Made by a program: the position numbers and the translations under genes. This document shows positions 57,435-64,000 of a stretch of DNA of 64,000 bases, piece by piece (the stretch's first letter is position 1; the number at the start of each line of letters is the position of its first letter). Location of the stretch: assembly GCA_020634855.1 (NCBI GenBank), contig JACKAU010000002.1, positions 1 through 64,000 on the forward strand, read 5' to 3'. Source of the stretch: Anaerolineales bacterium. Lineage in GTDB: Bacteria > Chloroflexota > Anaerolineae > 4572-78 > J111. The notes below the pieces were generated by a model. It did not search any database, was not told where the DNA came from, and saw only the letters and a list, made by a program, of their open reading frames with translations.

Positions 57435-58979
57435 ATGACAACCCAAATTACTAACTACATCACCACGGCCGGTCTCGCGCCGGCGCTAGAGGCGGGGGAG
57501 GCCGCCGAAGCGGCCGATCAACTCAGCCGGCTGACCGGTCTGGCGGTCTATCCGGCCTCGATTACCGCGGCGGATGGGTCGCTCTACTTTTTGGGGCAGC
57601 GAGGCGACCTTAAGTTCCTGGGCGTCGTCACCCCCGAGGCCGCGACGCCATTTGAGGGCCAAAACAACGAGATCGCCCTCGAAGGGCAGGCGTTTCACCT
57701 GACCCTGGGGCCGACCACGGCCGCCAACGCCGCCGCGCTGCGCGACCGGCTGCCCTTTTTGGTCGCCCGGCCGCTGGGGCTGAAAAAGTCGGCGGGCTGC
57801 GGCGACCGGCTGGGGCTGGCCACGCCGGGCCACGTCCGGGCCATCCGCCACTCGGCTATGGCCCCCATTTTCGCCCAGCAGTCGATGCGGGAAAACGCCC
57901 GCACCGGCCGCACCCCCCAGGGCGTTATGGACGACGCCATGTGGGGCGTTTTCCAGGAGGGCTGGCGCGGCGGCTTCGGGGCCGACGCCGATCACCTCAA
58001 GACCACCCAGGATATCGACATCTGCGCGGCGGCGGGCTATACTTTCTATACAATTGATCCCGGCGAGTACGTCGATGACCGGGCCAACACCGCCCCGGTC
58101 GAAACCCTGCGGGCGATGGTCGCCGACCTGCCGTGGGTCATTCTGGACAGCAGCCCGGCCGATTTGCAAGCCCGGCTGGCCGACCAAGCCATCGATTTGG
58201 GCGACTTTACGGTTACGCTCAGCGAGGCCGAACTGCTGCGGGCCGCCGCCAAGTACGGGCGGGCCGTGGCCCACACCACCGCCATGTATCGCCATCTGGC
58301 CGAGGTCATGGGCCAGCGGCCGTTCGAGTTGGAGATGAGCGTCGATGAAACCGAGACCATTACCTCGCTGGCCGAGCATCTGTACATCGTCAACGAGCTA
58401 AGACGGCTCGACGTGCAGTGGGTCAGCCTGGCCCCCCGTTATGTCGGTACCTTTGAGAAGGGGGTCGATTATATCGGCGACCTGAGCGCGTTCGAGGCGT
58501 CGTTTGCCCAACACGTGGCCGTCGCCCGCACCTTTGGGCCGTATAAGCTCAGCCTGCACTCCGGCTCCGACAAATTCAGCGTCTATCCCATCGCCGCCCA
58601 ACAGGCCGGCGATCTGGTCCATCTCAAAACCGCCGGCACCAGCTACCTGGAGGCGCTGCGGGCCGTGGCCCAGATCGATCCGGGGCTGTTCCGTGAGATT
58701 GTGGCTTTCGCCCGCGAACGGTACGACGCCGACCGGGCCACCTACCACGTCTCGGCCGAACTGGCTAAAATGCCCGACGCCGCCGGTCTGAGCGACGACC
58801 GGCTGGTCGAACTGCTGGAGGATTTCCATAGCCGGGAGGTGCTGCACGTCACGTTCGGATCGGTTTTGACGCGGGTCGATTTTTACCAGCCGTTTATGGC
58901 GGCCTTGCGTCAAAACGAGGAAACTTACTACCAGGTACTGGAAACCCATTTTAACCGGCATTTTACCCCATTTAGTTAA
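57435..58979 (+). CDS. uxaE: Tagaturonate epimerase
   Basis: Predicted 514-residue enzyme interconverting D-tagaturonate and D-fructuronate, the step that lets galacturonate enter the glucuronate branch. It resembles the UxaE family: GLKKSAGCGDRLGLATPGHV, APIFAQQSMRENARTGRTPQ, GGFGADADHLKTTQDIDICA, ELEMSVDETETITSLAEHLY, VSLAPRYVGTFEKGVDYIGD, KLSLHSGSDKFSVYPIAA and YHVSAEL. AAAGGAGACACT precedes the ATG. It is 11 bp ahead of uxaC, so the two are one operon. Confidence 0.88.
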   Translation: MTTQITNYITTAGLAPALEAGEAAEAADQLSRLTGLAVYPASITAADGSLYFLGQRGDLKFLGVVTPEAATPFEGQNNEIALEGQAFHLTLGPTTAANAAALRDRLPFLVARPLGLKKSAGCGDRLGLATPGHVRAIRHSAMAPIFAQQSMRENARTGRTPQGVMDDAMWGVFQEGWRGGFGADADHLKTTQDIDICAAAGYTFYTIDPGEYVDDRANTAPVETLRAMVADLPWVILDSSPADLQARLADQAIDLGDFTVTLSEAELLRAAAKYGRAVAHTTAMYRHLAEVMGQRPFELEMSVDETETITSLAEHLYIVNELRRLDVQWVSLAPRYVGTFEKGVDYIGDLSAFEASFAQHVAVARTFGPYKLSLHSGSDKFSVYPIAAQQAGDLVHLKTAGTSYLEALRAVAQIDPGLFREIVAFARERYDADRATYHVSAELAKMPDAAGLSDDRLVELLEDFHSREVLHVTFGSVLTRVDFYQPFMAALRQNEETYYQVLETHFNRHFTPFS

Positions 58980-58990
58980 AGGAACATCAT

Positions 58991-60415
58991 ATGTCTAAGA
59001 AGAAAAAAGTATTCCTGCCCAAAGACCGCTACTTTGGGCCAACCGGCGGGCGAAAGAAAATGGCGCTGATCCTCTACCAGAAAATCGCCGGCCTGCCGCT
59101 GGTCTGCCCCCACGGTCACGTCGATCCGCGCCTGTTCGCCGACCCGGATTACCGCTTCGGCAACCCGGCCGAACTGTTGATTGTGCCCGACCATTATATT
59201 TTCCGCATGCTCTACTCGCAGGGGGTGGCCCTGGAGGATTTGGGCATCCCGCGTCGAGACGGCGGGCCGGTGGAGAGCGATCCGCGCCAAATCTGGCAGC
59301 GCTTTGCCGAACACTTCTATCTATTTCGCGCCACGCCCACCGGTTTGTGGCTGGTCAACGAGCTGCACGATGTCTTCGACGTCAATACCAAACTGACCGG
59401 CGATTCGGCCCAAGATATCTACGACCAGGTGGCGGCCAAGCTGGCCCAGGACGATTTCACCCCACGGGCGCTGTTCGAGCGGTTCAATATCGAGGTGCTG
59501 TGTACCACCGACGCGGCCACCGACCCGCTGGTTCACCACCAGGCCATCCGCGCGTCAGGCTGGTCGGGCCGCATCCGGCCCACCTTCCGGCCCGACGCGG
59601 TCGTCAATATCGATACCGTGGGCTGGAGCGATAACATCGCCGCCCTGAGTGAGATCAGCGGCGTGACCATCGACGGCTACGGCGCCTTTATCCAGGCGTT
59701 GGAGAACCGGCGGGCCTTCTTCAAATCGATGGGCGCGACCGCCACCGACCACGCCGCGCTCACGCCCTACACCGCCGAACTCTCGCCCCAGGCCGCCGAC
59801 GCCATCTTCCAACGCGCCCTCCGGGGCGAAGCCAGCGCCGCCGATGCGGCCCAATTCACCGGTCACATGCTGATGGAAATGGCCCGGATGAGCGTCGAGG
59901 ACGGCCTGGTGATGCAGCTTCATCCCGGCTCGCGGCGCGACCATAACCACAGCCTGTTCGAGCGGTTCGGCCGGGATATGGGGGGCGATATCCCCCAGGC
60001 GACGGAGTACACCCACAATCTGCGGCCGCTGCTCAACAAATATGGCGTCGACCCGCGTCTGACGCTGGTATTATTCACGCTCGACGAGACGACCTACTCG
60101 CGGGAACTCGCGCCGCTGGCCGGTCACTACCCGGCCTTGCGCCTCGGCCCGCCGTGGTGGTTCTTCGACAGTTGGAACGGTATGCAGCACTATTTTGATC
60201 AAGTCATCGAGACGGCCGGGCTGTACAACACCGCCGGCTTCAACGATGACACGCGGGCCTACCCGTCGATCCCCGCCCGGCACGATATGTGGCGGCGGGC
60301 AGCCGTCAACTGGCTGGCCGATCTCGTCGTGCGCGGCATGCTCGATGAGGAGGACGCGGTCGAAATGGCAACCGAACTGGCCTATGGTCTGGCCAAACGA
60401 ACATATAAACTTTAG
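58991..60415 (+). CDS. uxaC: Glucuronate/galacturonate isomerase
   Basis: Predicted 474-residue amidohydrolase-superfamily uronate isomerase (galacturonate to tagaturonate, glucuronate to fructuronate). Typical parts are CPHGHVDPRLFADP (metal HxH), RMLYSQGVALEDLGIP, VLCTTDAATDPLVHHQAI, QLHPGSRRDHNHSLF, GPPWWFFDSWNGMQHYFDQV and SIPARHDMWRRAAVNWLADL. Slightly long N-terminus rich in Lys. The last 35 bp of the gene are duplicated 350 bp downstream. Confidence 0.92.
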   Translation: MSKKKKVFLPKDRYFGPTGGRKKMALILYQKIAGLPLVCPHGHVDPRLFADPDYRFGNPAELLIVPDHYIFRMLYSQGVALEDLGIPRRDGGPVESDPRQIWQRFAEHFYLFRATPTGLWLVNELHDVFDVNTKLTGDSAQDIYDQVAAKLAQDDFTPRALFERFNIEVLCTTDAATDPLVHHQAIRASGWSGRIRPTFRPDAVVNIDTVGWSDNIAALSEISGVTIDGYGAFIQALENRRAFFKSMGATATDHAALTPYTAELSPQAADAIFQRALRGEASAADAAQFTGHMLMEMARMSVEDGLVMQLHPGSRRDHNHSLFERFGRDMGGDIPQATEYTHNLRPLLNKYGVDPRLTLVLFTLDETTYSRELAPLAGHYPALRLGPPWWFFDSWNGMQHYFDQVIETAGLYNTAGFNDDTRAYPSIPARHDMWRRAAVNWLADLVVRGMLDEEDAVEMATELAYGLAKRTYKL

Positions 60416-60560
60416 CAGGGGGGCAGGGGGGCAAGGGTAGCAAGGTAGCAGGGTAGCAGGGTAGCAGGGTGACAGGGTGGCCAGGTTACAGGGTAGCAGG
60501 GTAGCAAGGGAGCAGGGGGCAGGGTGGCAGGATAGCAGAGCGGCAGGGGGCAGGGGTTTT
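60416..60560. repeat. AGCAGGGT-type minisatellite
   Basis: About fifteen imperfect units of GGTAGCAGGGTAGCAAGG type directly after the uxaC stop, purine-rich on the top strand. Slippage-prone low-complexity DNA with no gene. Confidence 0.75.
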
Positions 60561-60566
60561 AGGGGG

Positions 60567-60731
60567 CTGAGTTCGATAATTTAAGCCGAGCATGTCATTT
60601 CGGAGCGCCAGCGGAGAAATCCCTGTGACAATGCACTAAAAAGTGGTCTGTCTGGGAAGAATTGAAGCGACAAAGGCCATTTTTCCCCGGCGAAAGCTTC
60701 ATTTATAGCTATGTTCGAGGGATTTCTCCGC
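60567..60731. repeat. MITE-like palindromic element, copy 3 (right arm lost)
   Basis: Starts CTGAGTTCGATAATTTAAGC, continues CATGTCATTTCGGAGCGCCA and GCGGAGAAATCCCTGTGAC, has the central TTGAAGCGACAA and TTTTTCCCCGGCGAAAGCTTC, and then GAGGGATTTCTCCGCCTACGG. At that point the expected right arm is replaced by a duplicate of the uxaC 3' end. Otherwise it matches copy 2 at 9008. Confidence 0.75.
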
Positions 60732-60768
60732 CTACGGTCTGGCCAAACGAACGTATAAAATTTAGCAG
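60730..60768 (+). repeat. Duplicate of the uxaC 3' end
   Basis: A 39-bp segment matches 60380-60418 at 36 positions, covering the last eleven codons (AYGLAKRTYKI/L), the stop and a few bases beyond. It is fused to the broken MITE arm, which points to recombination at the shared GCCTAYGG. Confidence 0.75.
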
Positions 60769-60908
60769 AGGCGCAGGGTTACAGAGTTGCAGAGTTGCAA
60801 AGGTGCAAGGTCGCAAAAGTTTTATGCTTAAAGCGCTGCGTCCCTGCGACTTTGCCACCTTGCGACCTTGTCCCCCTGCAACTTTGTAACTTTGAAAGGG
60901 GAAAACTT
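60769..60908. repeat. Inverted repeat before the racemase gene
   Basis: GTTGCAAAGGTGCAAGGTCGCA on the left pairs imperfectly with TGCGACTTTGCCACCTTGCGA and CCTGCAACTTTG on the right, in the leader of the LarA-like gene. May be a dispersed repeat or an mRNA leader structure. Confidence 0.5.
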
Positions 60909-62165
60909 ATGTTGTATGAAGCTTCAACCACAGACACGCTCACCGAGAGCCAGGTACGCGACCTGCTGGCTCGGACCTTTGCCGGCAGCGAGTGGGACAA
61001 CTGCCGCTTGCTGGTGATTATCCCGGACGGGACGCGCACCGCGCCTATCCCGCAGATGTTCCGGCTCCTGTATGAAATTCTGGGCGAACGGGTGGCGGCG
61101 CTGGATTATTTGATCGCGTTGGGCACCCATCGGGGGATGAGCGATGAGGCTATCGCTAAACTGGTCGGGGCGACGGCGGCGGAACGCGCGGAGCGCTATC
61201 CCAAGTCGCAGGTGTACAACCACGCCTGGTGGGAGCCGGCCAACTTCTTCACCGCCGGCACCATCCCCGCCGCCAGCATCGCCGCCATGACCGACGGCCT
61301 GAGGAACGAGTCCATCGACGTTACGATCAACAAAATGATCCTCGATTACGATCATTTGCTGATTTGCGGGCCGGTTTTCCCGCACGAGGTGGCCGGCTTC
61401 TCCGGGGGGGCCAAATATCTCTTCCCTGGGATTGCCGGGGCGGAAATTATCAACAAAACCCACTGGGTCGGGGCGCTGGCGACCAGCATGGATACCATCG
61501 GCGTCCAGGACACCGCCGTACGCCGCATTTTGCACGAAGCGGCCAATCTAGTCTTGAGCCTGAAGCCGGTCACCTTGCTGGCCCAGGTGATGCACGGCCA
61601 CGACCTGCACGGGCTGTACATCGGCGACGTTTTCACGGCCTGGGCCGCCGCCGCCGACCTGTCGGCCCAACTGAACATCCGCTACTGCGCCAAACCGTTC
61701 CAAACCGTGCTATCGATGCCGGACACCAAGTACGAAGACCTGTGGACCGCGGCCAAGGCCATGTACAAAACCGAGCCGGTCGTGGCCGACGGCGGCGAGG
61801 TCATTATCTACGCGCCGCACCTCAAGGAGATCAGCTACAGTCACGGCGACCAGATTCGGGCGGTCGGGTACCACGTGCGTGACTATTTTACCAACCAATG
61901 GGACAAGTTCAGCGATATGCCGGGCGGCGTGCTGGCCCACTCGACGCACGTACGGGGCAAAGGCACCTACGACAGCAGCGGCGAACATCCCCGCATCGAC
62001 GTGACGTTGGCCACCGGCATCTCGGAGGCCGACTGCCGCCAAATCAATCTGGGCTACCGCGATCCGGCCACGATCGACCCGGCGGATTATGCCAACCGGG
62101 AAAACGAAGGCATTCTGCTGGTCGAGAACGCGGGGGAGTATCTGTACCGGCTGACCAACGGCTGA
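60909..62165 (+). CDS. LarA-like nickel-pincer-dependent racemase/epimerase
   Basis: Predicted 418-residue protein of the lactate racemase LarA (DUF2088) family. Typical parts are IPDGTRTAPIPQMFRLLYE (substrate loop equivalent to DxTR), ALGTHRGMSDEAIAKLVGA, FPHEVAGFSGGAKYLFPGIA (Gly-rich cofactor region) and KEISYSHGDQIRAVGYHVRD. ATG 60909 has AAAGGGGAAAACTT upstream; longer frames cross repeats. The LarB/C/E cofactor genes are not in the window. Many LarA paralogues act on other 2-hydroxy acids. Following uxaE-uxaC, this one may epimerise a sugar acid. Confidence 0.85.
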   Translation: MLYEASTTDTLTESQVRDLLARTFAGSEWDNCRLLVIIPDGTRTAPIPQMFRLLYEILGERVAALDYLIALGTHRGMSDEAIAKLVGATAAERAERYPKSQVYNHAWWEPANFFTAGTIPAASIAAMTDGLRNESIDVTINKMILDYDHLLICGPVFPHEVAGFSGGAKYLFPGIAGAEIINKTHWVGALATSMDTIGVQDTAVRRILHEAANLVLSLKPVTLLAQVMHGHDLHGLYIGDVFTAWAAAADLSAQLNIRYCAKPFQTVLSMPDTKYEDLWTAAKAMYKTEPVVADGGEVIIYAPHLKEISYSHGDQIRAVGYHVRDYFTNQWDKFSDMPGGVLAHSTHVRGKGTYDSSGEHPRIDVTLATGISEADCRQINLGYRDPATIDPADYANRENEGILLVENAGEYLYRLTNG

Positions 62166-62531
62166 TCCGCGTATCGGTATTTGAAAGCCAAAGATTACGC
62201 CGAAGCGGACTACCGCGTCATCAAAGAGATATTCCGGCAGGTAGGTCCGCTCATGTTTGACGAAAATGGGTTAGCCAAACGGGGCATCTTAATTCGCCAC
62301 CTGGTGATGCCGGGTCTGCTCGATGAAACGCGCCATATTTTCGAGTTTATTGCGGAAGAAATCGGGCCAGCGGCTTATGTCAACGTGATGGATCAATATT
62401 ATCCCGCCAAAAAGGTCAGCGCTAACAAATACGATGACATCAACCGGCGTGTTGCCCCGTTGGAGTATCAAGAGGTGCTGCAAGTGGCTCACCGGGCTGG
62501 CTTTCGGCTGGATGAGCCACGATCCGAATAG
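62166..62531 (+). pseudogene. C-terminal remnant of a radical SAM protein (PflX-like)
   Basis: An open frame starting directly after the LarA stop, with no start codon, reads YRYLKAKDYAEADYRVIKEI, FRQVGPLMFDENGLAKRGIL, IRHLVMPGLLDETRHIFEFI, YVNVMDQYYPAKKVS and RVAPLEYQEVLQVAHRAGF. This is the C-terminal half of a radical SAM/PflA-like protein family; the N-terminal cluster-binding half is missing. The reading stops in the ISAs1 inverted end. Beyond the IS it would continue EGVILTKGHILLPGLW to a stop near 63813. A dead fragment. Confidence 0.7.
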
Positions 62532-63742
62532 GGCAATCGCATACTCAAAGGAGTTGAAGTAAAAATATCCTTCACAAGAAACAAAGGGAGGATGAGATGA
62601 ACAAAAACCCAACAGCAAGTATAGAGGAATATTTTGATGAGATGGCAGACCCTCGGGTTGAATATCTGGTACACCATCAACTGATAGATATTATTACCAT
62701 CGCCTTATGTGCCATTATCGCTGGGGCGGATACTTGGACAGAAGTATCCCAATTTGGAAAAGAGAAACAAAGTTGGTTTGAACAATTTCTAGAATTAGAA
62801 GGTGGTATTCCTTCCCACGACACATTTGGTCGGTTTTTTGCCAAACTTGACCCTGAACAGTTTCAAAACTGTTTTCTGAAATGGGTTCAAGCTGTATTTT
62901 CAATGACGGCAGGACAGGTTGTCCCAATTGATGGTAAAAAATTACGGCGATCCCATGACCGAAGCAACGACCGGCAAGCCATCTGGATGGTCAGTGCCTG
63001 GGCGGCTGAGAACAAATTGGTACTGGGTCAAGTAAAAGTTGATGACAAATCCAATGAAATTACAGCTATTCCCAAGCTATTACAACTTCTGGAATTAAGT
63101 GGCTGCATTGTTACGATTGATGCAATGGGGTGTCAGAAAGAAATTGCCGCCCAGATTGTAGCCCAAGAGGCCGATTATGTGCTGGCTCTCAAAGGCAATC
63201 ATAGCGGCGTATTTGAAGATGTTCAGGAGTTGTTTGCCTATGCCGCCGAAACCAACTATGTTGATTGTGATTATCATAAAACGGTTGATAAAGGTCATGG
63301 ACGCATCGAAATCCGGGAATGTTGGACGACCAGTGCCGCTGATTATTTTCCCTTTGTGCGCAATGCCTCCGCTTGGGCTAAATTGCAGACCCTGGCTATG
63401 GTTCGGACTGAACGTCGTCAAACCGATAGGGTCACGGTTGAAGTCCGCTACTACTTATCCAGCCTTGAAAGTAAGGCTGATAAACTTTTGCATGCCATCC
63501 GCACTCATTGGACCATTGAAAACCAACTCCATTGGGTTTTGGATGTTGCTTTTGACGAGGATCAATGTCGGGTTCGTACGGAACACGCTGCTCAAAATTT
63601 CGCCATCTGGCGTCACTGGGCTTTGAACCTGCTAAAACAAGAACCCTCTGCCAAATGTGGCATTCAAGCCAAACGCAAGAAAGCTGGTTGGAGTACCGAT
63701 TATCTTCTTAAAGTCCTGTTACTTTAGTATGCGATTGCCCTA
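62529..63742 (+). mobile_element. ISAs1-family element, copy 2 (intact)
   Basis: Perfect 17-bp inverted ends TAGGGCAATCGCATACT with an exact 10-bp target duplication ACGATCCGAA (62519-62528 and 63743-63752). 1214 bp, one base longer than copy 1 at 14432-15644. Looks competent for transposition. Confidence 0.95.
62597..63727 (+). CDS. ISAs1-family transposase
   Basis: Predicted 376-residue DDE transposase, intact. Landmarks: an N-terminal DDE_Tnp_1-associated domain (MNKNPTASIEEYFDEMADPR, DIITIALCAIIAGADTWTEV); VVPIDGKKLRRSHDRSNDRQ (first Asp); GCIVTIDAMGCQKEIAAQIV (second Asp); YVLALKGNHSGVFEDVQELF; and IRTHWTIENQLHWVLDVAFD (Glu). The end is KAGWSTDYLLKVLLL, 15 bp before the right IS end. 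GGGAGGATGAG precedes the ATG. Probable source of the frameshifted copy at 14.4 kb. Confidence 0.95.
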   Translation: MNKNPTASIEEYFDEMADPRVEYLVHHQLIDIITIALCAIIAGADTWTEVSQFGKEKQSWFEQFLELEGGIPSHDTFGRFFAKLDPEQFQNCFLKWVQAVFSMTAGQVVPIDGKKLRRSHDRSNDRQAIWMVSAWAAENKLVLGQVKVDDKSNEITAIPKLLQLLELSGCIVTIDAMGCQKEIAAQIVAQEADYVLALKGNHSGVFEDVQELFAYAAETNYVDCDYHKTVDKGHGRIEIRECWTTSAADYFPFVRNASAWAKLQTLAMVRTERRQTDRVTVEVRYYLSSLESKADKLLHAIRTHWTIENQLHWVLDVAFDEDQCRVRTEHAAQNFAIWRHWALNLLKQEPSAKCGIQAKRKKAGWSTDYLLKVLLL

Positions 63743-63752
63743 ACGATCCGAA

Positions 63753-64000
63753 GGGGTGATCTTGACAAAAGGGCACATACTATTGCCTGGTCTCTGGAAA
63801 CCAATAGATTCATAACACTTTTCAACTAAAATCATACAATAATCTAAATTTTTCTTCATATAACTATTTCGCATTTTCGGCTAAAATAAGGGTAAGTTGA
63901 GGTTTGCGGGCATTCTATATCTCCTTTCTGCGTAGAGCGCCTGGAGAAGATAATTTCAGAAATTATCGACTCCGGCGCTCTATCGCGTTTTAAACAGACT
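63753..64000. other. Right edge, with a strong hairpin
   Basis: After the radical SAM remnant (frame ends near 63813) no gene is seen. A near-perfect stem-loop lies at 63933-63982: TAGAGCGCC-T-GGAG-AA-GATAATTTC pairs with GAAATTATC-GA-CTCC-GGCGCTCTA. It is followed by TCGCGTTTT and may be a terminator for a gene beyond the edge or another dispersed palindrome. Confidence 0.55.

Noticed and set aside
57486..58379. Minus-strand frame of 297 codons opposite uxaE
   Set aside because: Antisense shadow of a high-GC gene.
60416..60560. Minisatellite as an integration or replication origin (iteron) site
   Set aside because: Units are irregular, purine-rich low complexity without a conserved box or adjacent replication gene.

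Overview
The window looks like a chromosomal segment of a carbohydrate-degrading member of the Chloroflexota (Anaerolineae or Caldilineae type). This is inferred from GC-rich genes, lipoprotein and LysM-type solute-binding proteins, the UxaE/UxaC plus short-chain reductase hexuronate route, and many small palindromic repeats. No rRNA or tRNA gene was recognised, so taxonomy is inference only.

Layout. (1) 0.4-10.3 kb: a minus-strand sugar module (ribose-type ABC ATPase, permease, lipoprotein binding protein, FucI-like isomerase). It diverges from an unusual cytoplasmic protein in which an ABC ATPase domain is fused to a histidine kinase. A REC-HTH-REC response regulator lies convergent to that kinase. 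(2) 10.5-22.3 kb: a mobile-element graveyard with IS200-, IS630- (two), IS4-, ISAs1-, IS5-, IS3- and IS701-like elements and the 3' end of a group II intron (HNH tail, 34-nt domain V, domain VI). Three of the insertions sit inside one AbiGi-like gene. Two IS are stacked at the 5' end of a small hypothetical gene. Next to these is a remnant that resembles a restriction-modification N-terminus. (3) 22.3-32.2 kb: a radical SAM/B12 protein, a response regulator, a membrane histidine kinase and a CYP102-like (P450-reductase fusion) gene, all broken by single-base frameshifts, then an intact M20 amidohydrolase. (4) 31.4-47.5 kb: uxuB-like SDR (one frameshift), uxuA, a LacI regulator with candidate operators, nagA, nagB, a five-gene oligopeptide/oligosaccharide-type ABC importer whose binding protein carries LysM, then a MDMPI/DinB-like protein, a Gfo/Idh/MocA oxidoreductase, an MFS transporter and a cupin. 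(5) 47.6-49.1 kb: an IS50-like IS4 element. (6) 49.4-56.3 kb: an AraC regulator divergent from a five-gene run (PhyH dioxygenase, enolase-superfamily enzyme, URO-D-like protein, AGE-type epimerase, MATE-like membrane protein). (7) 56.4-56.9 kb: thirteen 41-bp tandem repeats. (8) 57.4-62.5 kb: uxaE, uxaC and a LarA-like racemase, then the C-terminal remnant of a radical SAM activase interrupted by an intact ISAs1 copy.

How the genes work together. UxaC, UxaE, the SDR and UxuA form a complete route from galacturonate or glucuronate to 2-keto-3-deoxygluconate (galacturonate to tagaturonate to fructuronate to mannonate to KDG), but in two places 25 kb apart. NagA and NagB feed N-acetylglucosamine into glycolysis, and the importer beside them probably brings in glycan fragments. 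The ribose-type transporter and isomerase serve another sugar and are probably controlled by the adjacent ABC-kinase and response regulator.

Data-quality note. Apart from one IS at 47.6 kb, single-base frameshifts are confined to about 10.5-32 kb. The two ISAs1 copies differ mostly by short indels, several in homopolymers. Some 'pseudogenes' there may therefore be unpolished sequence rather than real decay.
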